Shown: positions 47,804 to 60,199, counted from the stretch's first letter. The stretch is 64,000 nt of DNA from Dermanyssus gallinae (GCA_003439945.1 QVRM01006063.1:1-64000), one strand, 5' to 3'. Notes: generated by a model not told the origin, from the sequence alone. Numbers and translations: made by a program.

Positions 47804-50800
47804 TTGAATAAGCTCGGCGGTTAGAGCAGGCTATAAGTAGCAGCTTTGAAAGAAGATTCTTGGCTCTGCGTCGAATATTTGTGTTGGCCTGGACCTTTGG
47901 GCCTAGGTTATTGAGTGAATACTTTTACTACGCCCTTACTGAGCGCGGCCAATGATGTCTCCTCTCCAGTTTGTTATAACACTAAATCCCCTCCGTTCGT
48001 CGATCTATCCAGCTGTCGCCGTGTTATGGCATAGGTTAAGATGATGAGTAAACTAGTTCTTTTTGGCTAGAAACGCTCTCCTCATAGTTCATCGCATTCA
48101 AAGACTCAGCTGTACTCAAACCACAGTTTCACGGAGTGAGATAAAGAACCTCCTAGAGTACGTCAAGATTAAAAATCTAGCAACTGTTGTTATTATCGAT
48201 ATATTTTGCTAGTAAGAATCGAGAAACAATAGTAAAGCATTTAGCGAGGATGAACAAAGCCATCATGAAAAGTGACGCTTGGACAATGCTTTGATGACAA
48301 GGGCAATTTCCAGACAGAGATACTCAATATACTCAGGCGAAAAAAAGGCACTTCGTGTCTTTAATTATTTGTTGTCACATTGGCAGTGGGTAGTCAAAAA
48401 ATCTGTTTTTCCCCAGACGCTTAGTTAGACGCTGCGGCACGAGTAAAGATTAACTTCGACGGATTAACCCCACGTGTAGAACCTTTATACGCTGCTGTGT
48501 GAGGGTATCATCTTGAATGCATATGTTTTACTAAGGTTATCCGGAATAAATGTGCAAAGTACAATAATAATATTTGTTCAAGATAACGAGACTGCGCCCT
48601 TGTAAATGACAAGTTAGGTCTACTGCTACTTCCCACACTCTGTCTGTCTGACCTATGGCGAGAACTAAATGCTGAAGAGCGGTTTGAAGACTCCGACTGA
48701 GCTACGCGGATAACGTGCATGCACGTATATGAGGGGCATCGAAGTTTAGAATGCATTAAGGGTTAGCAAGGCTTCTGCTTCCTGATGCACGGGACGGACG
48801 TGAGCTTCGAAATCAACTTAAATTGCGACGGAGGCAATGAGTTTTCGCCGCTGTTGTTGTAATGCCGCGTAGAACGAACGCGCTTTGTTAGGCGGGCTTT
48901 CGGGCGGAATTCCTCGCCATTAAAATGCCTTAAACATGCCCTCACCAATGTCGTTAAGCTCCACCATTAGCCTCTTCAACATGAAAACAGGCCGGCCCGC
49001 GTTGCCTGCTATAACATTTAAGTGATTTGGCCCAACCGTTCGTTTGCGCAACTGAGAAGAGAGAGAGGGAGAGAGAGAGAGAGGGAGAGAGAGAGACGCG
49101 CCGATTAGAATTAGGCCAGCGCGTCTCAAATGTTCCTTGCGGCTGCCTGAACCGTGTCGCAACCGTAATGCATATGCGAATGGATGTTCTCGACATTCAC
49201 AGGAATTAAAAGTTGTCACAGGTTTCACCTTCGGAAAACTTCAACCCACGATACAATTTTCTATTAGTGAGCGCTATGAGAGGCGACATAGGCAAGAGCC
49301 CTGGCCGACGCGACCGATACAACGTAAACCACTTCACGGAGCATTGATTTCGACATCATATGCTTCTCGCGACAAGCTTTCATCTACGACTAGTACGCAG
49401 CACACATACGCTGCGTGTGCAGCGTCTCATACGTGAGGCGCTGTACGCCGCGGTCCGTCAGGCCATAGAATATGTTAAATACCCTACTTAGAGTGACACC
49501 ACACTACTATGATATGCACTCATTGTGTTGTACTCTGTAATTGTGCGAAAAGTCCACAATACAGTAATATAGACATTTTAAGTATATTCATTTAGTATTA
49601 GTTGAGTTCTGCTGTAACCCAAAACGTGTTGGCTAGTAGTATCCCGAAGTAGATAATTAAATGTAGTTCAGGGTCTATTCGAGTCGACACTCAATCAAAA
49701 TGTGGATGGATACTCCTCAATGCAACGATAGTAGTCATTGTATCGTTAATTAGTGTGTGCCGATAGCTAAATAAGTACATCATGAAGGTGATTCAGGGTA
49801 TTGGCGCTCAGAATGGCGTAACTAAGTTATTCTTCGCAGCAGCCCCCAATTCGTGACAGACAATTCGCGGCTTAACCCGTACAGTACATTCAAGAACTGC
49901 CAGCGGCATATGGTCTAGTTGGAGAAACAATACATGCTTTGTTCTAATCTTGTGTTTCTTTCTCCCGCGCTCTCTGTCTGAAGGTGCCTTCTAAGTCTAT
50001 CTCGGCCTCCAAGATACCCCCCTCCTTTTTTGTTTTTCCCCTGCGGCCAAGCCACCTGAGAGCTAATGTGGGCAGCTGTATTTTATTGTTTCTATGTGTG
50101 GGGGGGAGGTTGTACGTATATATATATATATATATATATATAGCTAATTGCGGTCGATAGCATAATGAGGAGGAAGGCACGCGTAACCTTAGACAAACCG
50201 AAAACACAGCCGCAAAGATCGATCGAGAGGGAGGGAGAGCGAGAGGGGGGGGGGGAGAAGACGAGACACGGAGAAGACTAGGAAACGAATAGGGAAACTA
50301 TTTACAAAAAGAGATTCAGAGATTCGGGCACACGCCGTCGCACGAACTTCTTCACGCTTCGATTCGATGATTGATTTGCGAACTCATTGCCGAAAAACGA
50401 TCGGCACTCGGGACAGAGAGAGGAAGCTTTCCACGTCGCCTGTCTCGTTTCGGCGCCGGTCGATTCCCACCGCTTCTGCACTACTTATTTGACGTATTGC
50501 TCTAGGCGTGTGGCGGCCTGTCGACTGTGCCTGCTATGCCTCGGCTAGACTTCGGCTCAGATACAGACTTTTGTGTGTTGTTGTTGTTGTCGGTGTTGTT
50601 GTCATTGTTGTCGTCGTCGTTGTTCCTTGAGTTTGATTGAAGCTAATGGCTCGACTTTGGTGCGAAAAGGTAGCTAGCTCTCATTCTTTAGGTGCTACTT
50701 CCACCCCGCACCCCCCCCCCCCCCCCTCAAGTGCCTCGGTGTGTCGTTTTACTTCATATTTGCGCACCGCAGACTTGTTGGTAAAGCCGGCTTTGTGATC

Positions 50801-50973
50801 ATTGTAATCTTCATCGTGCGATATCTTCCCGAAGGATCGTGTCGTCGCAAAGACGGCCAAAGACAATGACGGACAAAAAACCTGTTACGACGGAAAGGCG
50901 AGCCAATAAATACAGTGAGGCGATCGATACGGAAATGCACACGGTGCTTGCTACTCGTAGCAGCGGTCTATAT
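47804..50973. other. Unassigned sequence
   Basis: Contains GA at 49053-49096, a TA tract at 50115-50142, G11 at 50245-50255, TTG at 50577-50628 and C16 at 50711-50726. No gene is recognised. Confidence 0.4.
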
Positions 50974-50975
50974 AG

Positions 50976-51014
<39 letters not shown>
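50974..51014. repeat. (TA)n microsatellite
   Basis: Pure TA of about 40 bases. Confidence 0.95.
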
Positions 51015-51016
<2 letters not shown>

Positions 51017-51218
51017 CGCATACACGTTTGCATATTATATAGCTAAGACATCATTCTTATGACTTCACATGTTTTCATGGGCTAGCTTTCCTCTTTCATG
51101 CTGTACAACCTTGATGCGTCCATTGATTATTTGTTTCTCTATAGTGTCGGTCGGTGCATATTTGTCCACTTCGGCGTCTACCTCTGCCAGATGGCGGAAA
51201 CCAGTTCAAGGGTGTCCC

Positions 51219-51293
51219 GCCTATTTCTGAGACTGGAGCTCACAACCTCCCGAATACAAGCAGTAAATTTACCACTAAGCCACTAGATCTGCA
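51219..51293 (-). mobile_element. Degenerate SINE head related to family B, copy B3
   Basis: On the minus strand: AGATCTAGTGGCTTAGTGGT, then a stretch with GTATTCGGGAGG and a decayed B box. This matches the order and wording of the B1 head (GGCTTAGTGG, GCATTCGGGAGG). The body is not recognisable. Confidence 0.65.
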
Positions 51294-53037
51294 TTTTGTT
51301 GTTGGTGCTGGTTGCGTCGGGATTAGAGTAACGCTGACATTTGTACGAATGAGCATAGTTTGATTTCAGTCAAGGCTTTAGTTCCGTTATCGATTTAAGA
51401 CTTTGCTCTCGCAAATAATACGTAGATACGTACTACTTCACTCGCATGACTCTATAATAATACATAATGATAATAAATAATAAACTCGCACATCAATCGT
51501 ATGACCGGAGCCGCCGCGAATTGCCGCCACAGAGCGAGAATTGCCTAGATGATCTAAGAACGACTAAGAACACATGCCAATAGCGTGTCCATCCCGATAG
51601 TCAGGCCGTATCCGTTCTATCGATTGGCCACGTTTTTGAAAGGCACAACCACCACCACCACCGACCGGTACTGCACTGTTTTGTGTACTGGTCTCTGTAT
51701 TTTGCCAGCTGAGCTTATAGCCAAGCACACACACCGGACGGCCGGTGACATTTGACCTAGATCGTCCTAATGGATGGACGACCAGACTAATGAGTGTGAC
51801 CCACTCAAAGTTCAGTTGCATTATTGGTTAACTGCCGATGTCATGTCGCGTTCAATTGGTGCTTCCACTTGCGTAAGCTGCCCCAGTATTGTCGAGAGAG
51901 ACCCTTTCTCTCTAGGAGGACGGGAGGAGAAAGCGGGAGATATTGAACTAAAGACGACTACGGATGATACACGAATGCCCCTGCATACATACATGATGAT
52001 TGTATTCTTACGATGGTTAGTAGTAAGGTAAGTAACCTATCGTTTGTGTGTCAATGCTTGCTATAAGAGCTGTAATAGTTGTTCTGTCAGCCAGCATAGC
52101 CAGGGCATGGATGTAAGGTGCATGGCCCAACTGTCGAGTTGCTAGGTTGTTGTCGTAAATATCACCGTTCTGGGTCAACACGGGAAACGCGAATCTGTGA
52201 CGCTTTGAAATACGATAAGTATGCACATATATACAGATTTACTTGGGTAATTCAGTAAACAAATTGAACAAACAAGTATTTTTTCTTGCCTCGAGTCTTT
52301 CTCTAAAGAATCACACAATTGGAACACGGCTGTACTTAGTGTGTGTCTGTATGTGTGTGTGTGTGTGGAGTGCCAAGAAGACGATTTCGTTCGACTAATT
52401 AAACCGTTTTGATTAGAATGTTTAAATGTTTTGCTTGTGTGCTACGCGTTAACAGCTTGTCACGACCAATTCTTGCGACAAAGGCGGCAAGGCAGAATCA
52501 TATTGAGCGAAGAGAAGAGAAAGAGCGAAAGAATCATCTCTCTCGATTCAAAAGCATTACGTCTGTGTGCAGCATGTAGACAACGCGTTTTCATCGCAAA
52601 GAAACTCCTCTACTCTACACGTTAGGAAAATTGGTTGAAGAGGACTGCAATCCATTCACGGCAGAAGCCGAGACATCGAAGCTCTCCGCCCATGCCGGCT
52701 GCCGACCTGTTTAAGAGTACCCCCGCAGTTTCTTATGGTACTCAGCTGATTTAGCCTCAGCTCACAAAAACAAACCCTGCGTAAGCTCGTCTTGACAGTA
52801 CGCCGTGTCTGCCAAATTGAGTAAGCCCAATTACTTGTTGAAGCCCTTGTGTGCAAAAAAAACGTACAGCTTTCCCAAAACGGTAGATACCCCGCAATAC
52901 CTGAGCAAATATCGGTTTGACATGAGGACTTAATCAAATATCTGCCAAGTGTCCTTGTAAGCTGCGCGGACAACCGAGCCACTTGTAGCATCTTCAACGC
53001 TGCTGGTCGAGTGGCGCTGCATTAATCTGACACGTGA
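51294..53037. other. Unassigned sequence
   Basis: A GT run lies near 52345-52367. Open frames have no domains. Confidence 0.4.
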
Positions 53038-53079
53038 TTCGAGTCAACACCGTGACTCGACTCACGGTGTTGACTTGAG
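53038..53079. repeat. 18-bp stem hairpin
   Basis: Arms 53038-53055 and 53062-53079 pair over 18 bases (16 Watson-Crick and 2 G-T pairs if transcribed), with a 6-base loop CTCGAC. The core arm is GTCAACACCGTGA. Confidence 0.8.
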
Positions 53080-53485
53080 CATTGGTTGACCGAGACCTGG
53101 TAGAATACTGCGATATAACACATACATATGCATATCTGCATCACCATCATCTGCTACATACGTACACAAGTGTTTTGCTTTACCCGGTCAAACAGGCAAA
53201 TACGCCCAGGTTGCTCCAACGATATAGTATGCATCGGACAAGCACAGCGTGTTGTTGATGCTTGATGTGCATGCAACAGTCTACTGACTGCATGCAACCG
53301 TGCCAACCTGATTGATGCACGGTAGATTGTTGTCAGTTAGAGGCACATAGAGGTGGGTTAGACATGACAAATGACGGCCCCCGAATAGTCACCGGCGATC
53401 CAAAGCGCAACTGACAAACTCAGCCGGGAACGTCTGCACTCCAGGCATTCCCCGAAACCGCCCATTGAATAAAACCGAAGAAAAA

Positions 53486-53608
53486 CGCTCAGTGGTGCAG
53501 GTTAGTTGCACCCGCGCGCAATATTGCCAATCCTAGTAATCAATCGAATATTGCCAATCCCAGTAATCAATAGTTGTCTAGTTTGTGTCTGTGGTTTGAC
53601 TCCGCCTC
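53486..53608 (+). mobile_element. Possible tRNA-like SINE head with an internal duplication
   Basis: A-box-like CTCAGTGGTGCAGG is followed about 95 bases later by a B-box-like GGTTTGACTCC. The gap is long because a 27- to 28-base unit (AATATTGCCAATCC...AATCAAT) is tandemly duplicated at about 53520-53575. The SINE call is weak; the duplication is clear. Confidence 0.35.
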
Positions 53609-54146
53609 ACACAGTCTTTGATCGTAAAGCAGCCCGGTCCGAGACGGAGCACAGTGGTTCATTGCTGCGTCGATGCTACATATTGGCAGACTCTCCGCCT
53701 TCATCACGAGACACCCGCGGCATTTTTTTCGCAGCTGTCAAGGTTCGGAGCTGGTCTGCTGGAGATGGAAGGAGACGGTTTTTGCCGCAGCTCGCTAAAT
53801 TTTGCAAACAGACCCAACGAAAGATGATTTGACGAAAATAAATTCATGCTGCATCTGCATTCATTTGTCCGGGTAAAAAGTGGTACTCGCACAATTTGTA
53901 GGAGTCGGCGCGCGTCCATTATCAAGCTTGCGCATGACTTGCCCGACCTGAGTCGACTGCTGTTGGTACTATTGGCCACGTCGAATGAAAAAGCGTTTGC
54001 ATCACTAGCCTCCCCATGACCTCATGGTTTTCGGGGTGATTTTGTTCGGGGTTGGTTTACTCATTTTACGCGGCTCCGCTCGATTACACAGTAGGTAGAC
54101 AGAATGCGGATGCGGATAATATATAAGGATATTAGGACAGAAAAAG

Positions 54147-54197
<51 letters not shown>

Positions 54198-54800
54198 TAG
54201 GGCGGACGAATTCAAGAGACACAGAGGAAAACCTCGGTCATCCGCGTCGAAATTGGATAAGTGATTCCAATTCTAGCTTGACGCCGTATCGTATCGCGGC
54301 CGTCAGCGGCCCCGAGCCCCCCGCTGGGGTATCAAGCATGAACGGTCAGTCACTCGCTAGTCACCAGCAGCTAGACGGTAGACCGTGGCCGAAACAAAAT
54401 GTCCAAGATTCGGGTTCGCCCATCCGTGTTGGTCGGCGTGACGCCGCTGACACGCTCTATCGAGCTGAATGAAGTGCATCCTGTCCTGCTGCAAAGTAGA
54501 AGCAGGACATTAACTCGACAGACGCTGACGACGACGACGGCGAGTCGATCCGGCCACACAGCCCACACAACAAGAGTGTCAAAGTGCTGTAGTAGATCGA
54601 GCTCAAAATAGCACCGGGGGAGGTCAAGGTAGTTCGATCGAACAGACGACACACATAGACACGTCTAGAGAGAGACACCTGCTGTTAACAACTGACGCAC
54701 GATACGATGCAATACGGTGAATTTAAGCTAACTCAAAACCCTCCTAGACATTGCCCGGACGAATGGCGAATAAATAACGCATTTTATTAATGTAGTTAAG
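53609..54800. other. Unassigned sequence with a (GA)n array
   Basis: A pure GA run lies at 54153-54192. A 108-codon frame at 53506-53832, followed by AATAAA near 53840, has no recognisable domain. Confidence 0.4.
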
Positions 54801-54827
54801 GATATATATATATATATATATATTTAA

Positions 54828-55010
54828 CCGAGCAAGATAGCTTAGTGGCAAAGCCTTTGCCTTGCATTCGGGAGGCCTGGGTTCGAGACACAGACCAGCC
54901 ACTCTTAAATTCGTTTGCATGGTTTCCAATTTAGACAAGGTAAGTGCCGGAGTGGATTAAACATCAGCCATGACATGAAAAAAAAATCATACACGGGCAT
55001 TAGCCTTACG
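54828..55010 (+). mobile_element. tRNA-derived SINE, family B, copy B2
   Basis: Near-identical to B1 over the head, both Pol III boxes and the body (TGGTTTCCAATTTAGACAAG, CACGGGCATT). Like B1 it sits directly after a TA tract (54801-54824). Confidence 0.92.
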
Positions 55011-55027
55011 GAAAACGTAAAAAAAAT

Positions 55028-55130
55028 CGTCGCGGCGAGTCTAGAAAACTAGTACGGTTGCCTGTCATGGTCGATTCCTGTAGTGGATCGAATTTTCTTT
55101 GAGCGGTGCTCATTAGGAATAAATGATAAA
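55028..55130 (+). mobile_element. Degenerate SINE, family C, copy C5
   Basis: Plus-strand stretch with CGCGGCGAGTCTAG...GTCGATTCCTG and then TGGATCGAATTTTCTTTGAG, the body block of family C. It lies 20 bases downstream of SINE B2. Confidence 0.7.
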
Positions 55131-56129
55131 CAATACCGCTGAGGTCTTTTGTTTGTTGAGGAAGAGGACTAACTGGAAAATGCGGAGCGCACACGCGGCC
55201 ACCACTGCAGGATTGTCGAAAAGGCTTAGTAACTCGGCAAGTACGTAACGCAGCACCATCACTTTGGTACAAAAATGATGGGCTATACATTTTGCTATTG
55301 TTTGCGAATATTGTCTTTTAGACGTATTTTTCGTAATGGCAACATTTTACGTTTGTGAACGTGAAAGCCTCAACGTAAGACATAAAAACATATAAACCTT
55401 TTATGACTTTTCTCAGTCCGGCTATTCGTTTTTCGCTAGCTTGCGTTGGGGGTGTTATTCAGATTATGCAGAATGTTTCGCCGAACACGCTCGTATGGTC
55501 GATTCCTTCATGCGTTGACGAATTTCCGCAAACTTAGATTTTGCTCAGCTATGTAGGAAAAGAAAGACAGAATAATTACATTTATAAGTCTCATCCTCTC
55601 TCCTAAATAAGACGTTTCTGCCTCCTTCTTCTACTGGAAAAAATATTTTCTTGCCGCATTTTACTAAACCTTAAAATAAGTACATACGGTTATGAAAGGT
55701 CCTGTATATATACGACATCAGTTTGGAAAATGCAAGTTTCGACCTCAATTGTAAATAATGAAGCCTTTCCGGTTCTCGAATCAGACTTTGAGCTCAGCGT
55801 CAAAAGATGAGGATAAGGCTGAGCTCCTCGCATCGCATTTCTCGTCTCTGTGTAACCCTCCTCGAGTAACCAGCGCACCACAGTGTGCATAATTCGAGAG
55901 TTTTCCGCGACTTACGCAATCGAGTTCAACGAGACATTTACTCGCAGTTGCTGCATTTAAGGCCCAAATGCAACCACACCCCTGATAACACCCCGCCGTT
56001 CCGTCCCCCCCCCCCCAAAAAAAGCTGGCCGTATTTATAGCGGACCCGCTAAAGCTTCAAACAATTGTATAATGACTCTAAAGTTCCCATTTGTTGTACA
56101 AAGATTGCTACTTCCAGATACAGAACAGG
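55131..56129. other. Unassigned sequence
   Basis: A C12 run lies at 56005-56016. The stretch before the LINE at 56130 may hold its more decayed 5' part. Confidence 0.35.
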
Positions 56130-56935
56130 CCCAAGAAACGCGTTGAGAATTATCGTCTCGTGCTCCGAGACGATCTGCATTATTTTGAGAGAGTTCTAGT
56201 CAGACACATCACCAGAGTTAGACGACCGTAAACAAATTATTCGACGCGGCACAACATGGTTTTGGGCCTCGTCGATCTACGCGTACGCAACCACTAGACA
56301 CAACGTACGACTGAACGCTACACATAAACGCCAACAGACATTATCATTGTATACATATATTTTGATCAAAAAAGTGATTTTGGTAGCGTTTGTCGTAAAA
56401 TTGTAGGCACTACACGGTAAAAGCGCTCGAAGTCCACCCGCAGACCTGCGAATGGTTCGCAGAGTCTTTGCGCAGCCGTCTTTCCCCGGAGTCAAGCGAG
56501 GGGACGACGCCTCAAGCAACCCGGGCTCGCCTCAACGCGCCTGGCGTGCCGCAGAAGAGAAGCGCTGCGTCTCTCCGCTTTTGTACACATCTTTTGATCT
56601 AGACATGAAACTCTAGCTGCCACCGAGCAGCGTTAAATATGTTCTGTACACAGATGATACCCTAATATGATATACATTTGATTGATGTTGATGACCTGTT
56701 GCTCGACGCCTCATCAGTGCACAACACAGCACTGCAGTTCGCTGCGTACGGCCTCAGCCGATAGTACATACACTCATAACGGTACGCAGACTTCCGTTCA
56801 TAAGTGTCTCACTGTAATGCTGCACGGCTCCTTCGAGCTGAACTACTTACTCGGCGGGTTAACACTTGAAGCTTTCGATAACGTTTTCGTGAGATTGAGT
56901 AAACAGCCGCCGCAGCTAAGTTATAGGAGTTAGAT
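56130..56935 (+). pseudogene. LINE reverse transcriptase remnant, separate family
   Basis: RT landmarks appear in the right order and spacing on the plus strand, in shifting frames. They are NYR (56148-56156); a QHGF block (56252-56263), as in the finger region of LINE RTs; GVPQ (56543-56554, motif B, followed by KRSAASL where GS-x-LSP is usual); and YTDDTLI (56647-56667, motif C) about 35 codons later. Farther on, NYLLGGLTLEAFDNVFVRLS near 56840-56900 resembles the thumb strand Y-x-x-GG-x-L. The catalytic pair DD is intact, but stops (TGA at 56668, others) and frameshifts show it is dead. The GVPQ and YTDD wording differs from copies 1-3 of the other LINE family, so it is probably a Jockey- or CR1-like element. 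Confidence 0.7.
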
Positions 56936-57475
56936 TGCTGGAACGCTCTTAGTAGAACTAGCTTCAGCGCAAAGCAATTTCTATCGTATCACCACGGAGA
57001 GCGCCGTGTATATTTGATAGTGATTTCGGAGCTGAGTTTTGAAGGACACCGGCGACTGATCAAATAGTGAATCCGTGTTGATCTCTCTCGGCTACAGCAA
57101 GATTACTCATACACCGCTTTACCACGTGTGTCATATATAGTACGTTCGTATTTACATACCCAAACAAGGCGCAATTTTATTAAATAATTGAGTCAACACT
57201 ACCAACAGCATACTACCAATAATATGTACGCCTGGCGCGTACCCAGGGATACTTAGAGCAGGGCGACTACACAGGTCCCCCCTGCGAGTGTTTGTACTTG
57301 CAGTTGGTATTGGTGTTATTGTTCCTGATGATGTCTTGCGACGTCGCCCCCAATCAGTACTTTTGCACATACATGAATACACTTGTTTTGTTTTTATTGT
57401 GAAAATCGAATACTCCTTCAAGTGTCGCTGGTACTTGTATATAAATGTATACGTGTAAACCCATAACAGAACTGA

Positions 57476-57510
<35 letters not shown>

Positions 57511-57723
57511 GCCTATCATTATAACGTGTTTACTTTGTCTCTTTCTAGGTAAGTTATTTAAGGACGACCTTCAACAATAGGGAAAAACAGCCGATAAGCG
57601 TATATCCGCCCGAACATATGATTCAGAGTCGGATTGGATTTGCCGTTACAGCGTCAGCGCAACAGGTCAATATATCACGTTTTACTAGATATAGAGTGCT
57701 CAATCATGACACTCACTGCTTGA

Positions 57724-57757
<34 letters not shown>

Positions 57758-58533
57758 CCAACATGAGGTGCAATGTATGCAACATAGAAGAACACCACGC
57801 TACCTTGATGCAGTCCCCAGTGTACAGATTGCGGGTCATAAACTTCTACCGATATCCGCAAACAAATTTATTCAAAACAATATAGTACTGCAAACAAATC
57901 TCTGTATAGCCTTTTTAGCATTCGTTTCTGGCAGTTTCTATAGTGCTTATTTATTTGTTAGCTTGACATACACCTGGTCGTCGTTCTCTGTCCTCCGTTA
58001 GCACACCCGATGTACCAGATTGCGAAATATAAAGACAGTGTAACTAAACATAAAGTGAGTAGGCATAATAAAGACAATGGCAACAACGAATTCTAGATTG
58101 GTCGTAATAAAAACAGCAATACTCATTTGCGCACATGTATACCTCACAATGGTGAAATAAAGTAAAATTCCTTCGTAGCAACCTGCAGTGGAAGCGATGG
58201 GCCAGCAAGTGGAGCACAGGCTCAGTGGTTAAGAGCGCTAGTTTAGCGGCCTGTCTTGAAAAAGAAAGGCAGCCCGTACAATAATACGGGGTCCAGCTAA
58301 AGACGTTCGCGCTGCCGTCGTAAACTTTGATTTGGCGCAATTGAGGTCGAAGTTACGGCTGACGGCTACTACTATGACCTCTCCAGAATAACAAAAACAC
58401 GTCAACCGCAAATGTAATCGCTGTCGCCGCACATTTTACAACTCATATATTGTAATTCGTTAAGTATTAGAATTGAGATATTGCTGCCTAGCTTGCAAAT
58501 CCTGCGCTTAGAATCGTTTGAATAGCGGACCTG

Positions 58534-58572
<39 letters not shown>

Positions 58573-58689
58573 TGAGGAAAATATGGCTTCTATTGATTTA
58601 TTGTTATACGTTTACAGTGGTGGTTTAAATAAATACACCATTATTTATCTACCACTTATTATAAATATTATTTGACATCTAGGGTGTCG
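56936..58689. other. Unassigned sequence with TA tracts
   Basis: TA tracts lie at 57478-57507, 57727-57757 and 58535-58566. A tRNA A-box-like GGCTCAGTGGTTAAGAGCGC at 58219 has no B box within range. Confidence 0.4.
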
Positions 58690-59760
58690 TGGCCGAAGGT
58701 GGTGTGGATCATGCTCTGCTGTCGATTTCTCGAAAAAGTGATGCAGAACACAATCAAGTGGATAAGGTTTAGGGTACGTAGATCCCGGCCGTAGTTCAAA
58801 CGAACATGTCGCAGTCGACGCATCCGCCTGTATGCAGTCTTTATTGACCGCGTCAATGCCTTTGACAAAGCTCCACGCGATCTTATGATTGATTTTTTAG
58901 AGGACTAAATGGACAATGCGGTTGTACATGCGGACATCGCATCAAGGAAGCCCCCTTGCAAGCGCGGGCCAGTAGTGTGGGACTCTAACATACCAAAAAA
59001 ACAATCGTGTCCCCGTCTCCCGGGGTCTGACTGGGAACTGCTTGCGCGTTGCATCAAACAGTCAGGGGTAGGAGGGTTCTTCGGGAGGCGCAAGGGAGTT
59101 AGCAGGGAGGCCCTCATCTTCAATTGTAGTATAATTTGAAAGCTTGTGCCGCTTGGTTCCAGAAATGTGTTAATTCCGTCATTTTGTTGATGATGTCACG
59201 TAGGTTAAAAGTTGCCATGCTCCTTACAAGCTTCAGTAGGTGTGTGCGTGCTCCGCCCATGCTGGACACCTCAGCACGGTGTTTTCCGGAGTGTTCTCGA
59301 ATCCATCGCCGCAGTGGACGCAGGTGGGGCTGGGGGCCATCCCGATCCTAAACAGGTAGGACTGGCAGTCGCCATGACCTGGATGAGGACCTGGGTGGTG
59401 TGATCTTATAATCAACTGTTTGAGGCAGATTGGCACAGGTGGAACTTTTCTGCGGGTTGTTTCCAGTTCTTCGACGATGACACGTTGTTGGTGGAGGGAA
59501 ATAGCAGCGTTCGTGAATTAACCCATAGTGTTGGAGCTCCTCAGGAGGGACCCATTAAGCTGTATTTCGTTCACGCTGCTTGCTGTTCATCCCGTTCGTT
59601 GCGTACGTCAAGAGTTTCAACATGCCGTGGTCATAATATATGATGATCACATCATTGTTACTTATCTTAACATTGGTGCCACCTCTTGCGCGTTACCGCC
59701 ATGGTAAATGCGTATAACATGGAAAATGGGCTAGAGGTAAATTAACGTGAAACCAGGGCG
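58690..59760 (+). pseudogene. LINE RT remnant, copy 3 of the family at 5287, split by another LINE
   Basis: Plus-strand fragments of one RT domain are found on both sides of an insertion. Upstream, YAVFIDRVNAFDKAPRDL (58831-58884) is motif A with its catalytic aspartate. Downstream, GAPQEGP (59533-59553) is motif B and VVIIYDDHIIV (YDDH at 59639-59650) is motif C, preceded by QEFQHA, like REEFRNA in copy 1; LEVN follows. Motifs A and B should lie about 150-250 bases apart but are 650 apart, and the extra length is filled by a minus-strand LINE end. Frameshift between motifs B and C. The shared box context (EF-x-x-AVV...D-x-I-x-V) places it with copy 1. Confidence 0.7.
58915..59440 (-). pseudogene. 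3' end of a second LINE (R1/I-like), nested in copy 3
   Basis: On the minus strand: SHHPGPHPGHGDCQSYLFRI, then a CCHC-type knuckle C-V-H-C...ENT...LRCPAWAEH (CVHC codons at 59311-59322, CPAWAEH near 59247-59268). Phrases such as SYL-x-R-I-G before C-x-x-C, and E-x-T-x-x-H-x-L-x-x-CP, are the hallmark of the C-terminus of R1/Jockey/I-type LINEs. After a stop the frame continues as NLRDIINKMTELTHFW, where this family usually has its last helix, then a GC-rich 3' tail to about 58915. Only the 3' quarter is present, as expected for a 5'-truncated insertion. Confidence 0.7.
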
Positions 59761-60199
59761 ATTCAATTTTGTTTCGGAGAGCACGTTTGACTGCAAGCGG
59801 CGCAATTCGTTGCTTTGGGAGGCCATAAGAGTTTGTAAACTTTTTCTATACTGGGGCTATTAGATTCATTATGTGGGAACGTTAGGCGCGCCAAGCTTAG
59901 AGAGCGGACTGTGGGGAAGGGGCGGGAGAGGATCGTAATGGGACCATAACAAAGCACAAAACGGCCGGCTGGTGTCGTTGACGGCTTCACGCGCCAGTAA
60001 ACCAGGATGGTGTTGTTGTTGTTCTTGTTGATGATAGTGATGATGCTGCCGCCGTTATTGTTGTTGTTGATGATGGTAATGACGCTGCCACCATTGTTGT
60101 TGCAAGCGGTGCGACTTGTCGGTTCGACAGGTGCTCGACACTTAAGACACAATATAAAAAATATGATAAATAAATATTATTTCTCACCATTTATATATA
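59761..60199. other. Unassigned sequence with TTG/ATG triplets
   Basis: GTTGTT and GATGATG triplets lie at 60009-60080. No gene is recognised. Confidence 0.4.

Noticed and set aside
58203..58250. tRNA-like A box GGCTCAGTGGTTAAGAGCGC
   Set aside because: There is no B box at a workable distance and no cloverleaf.
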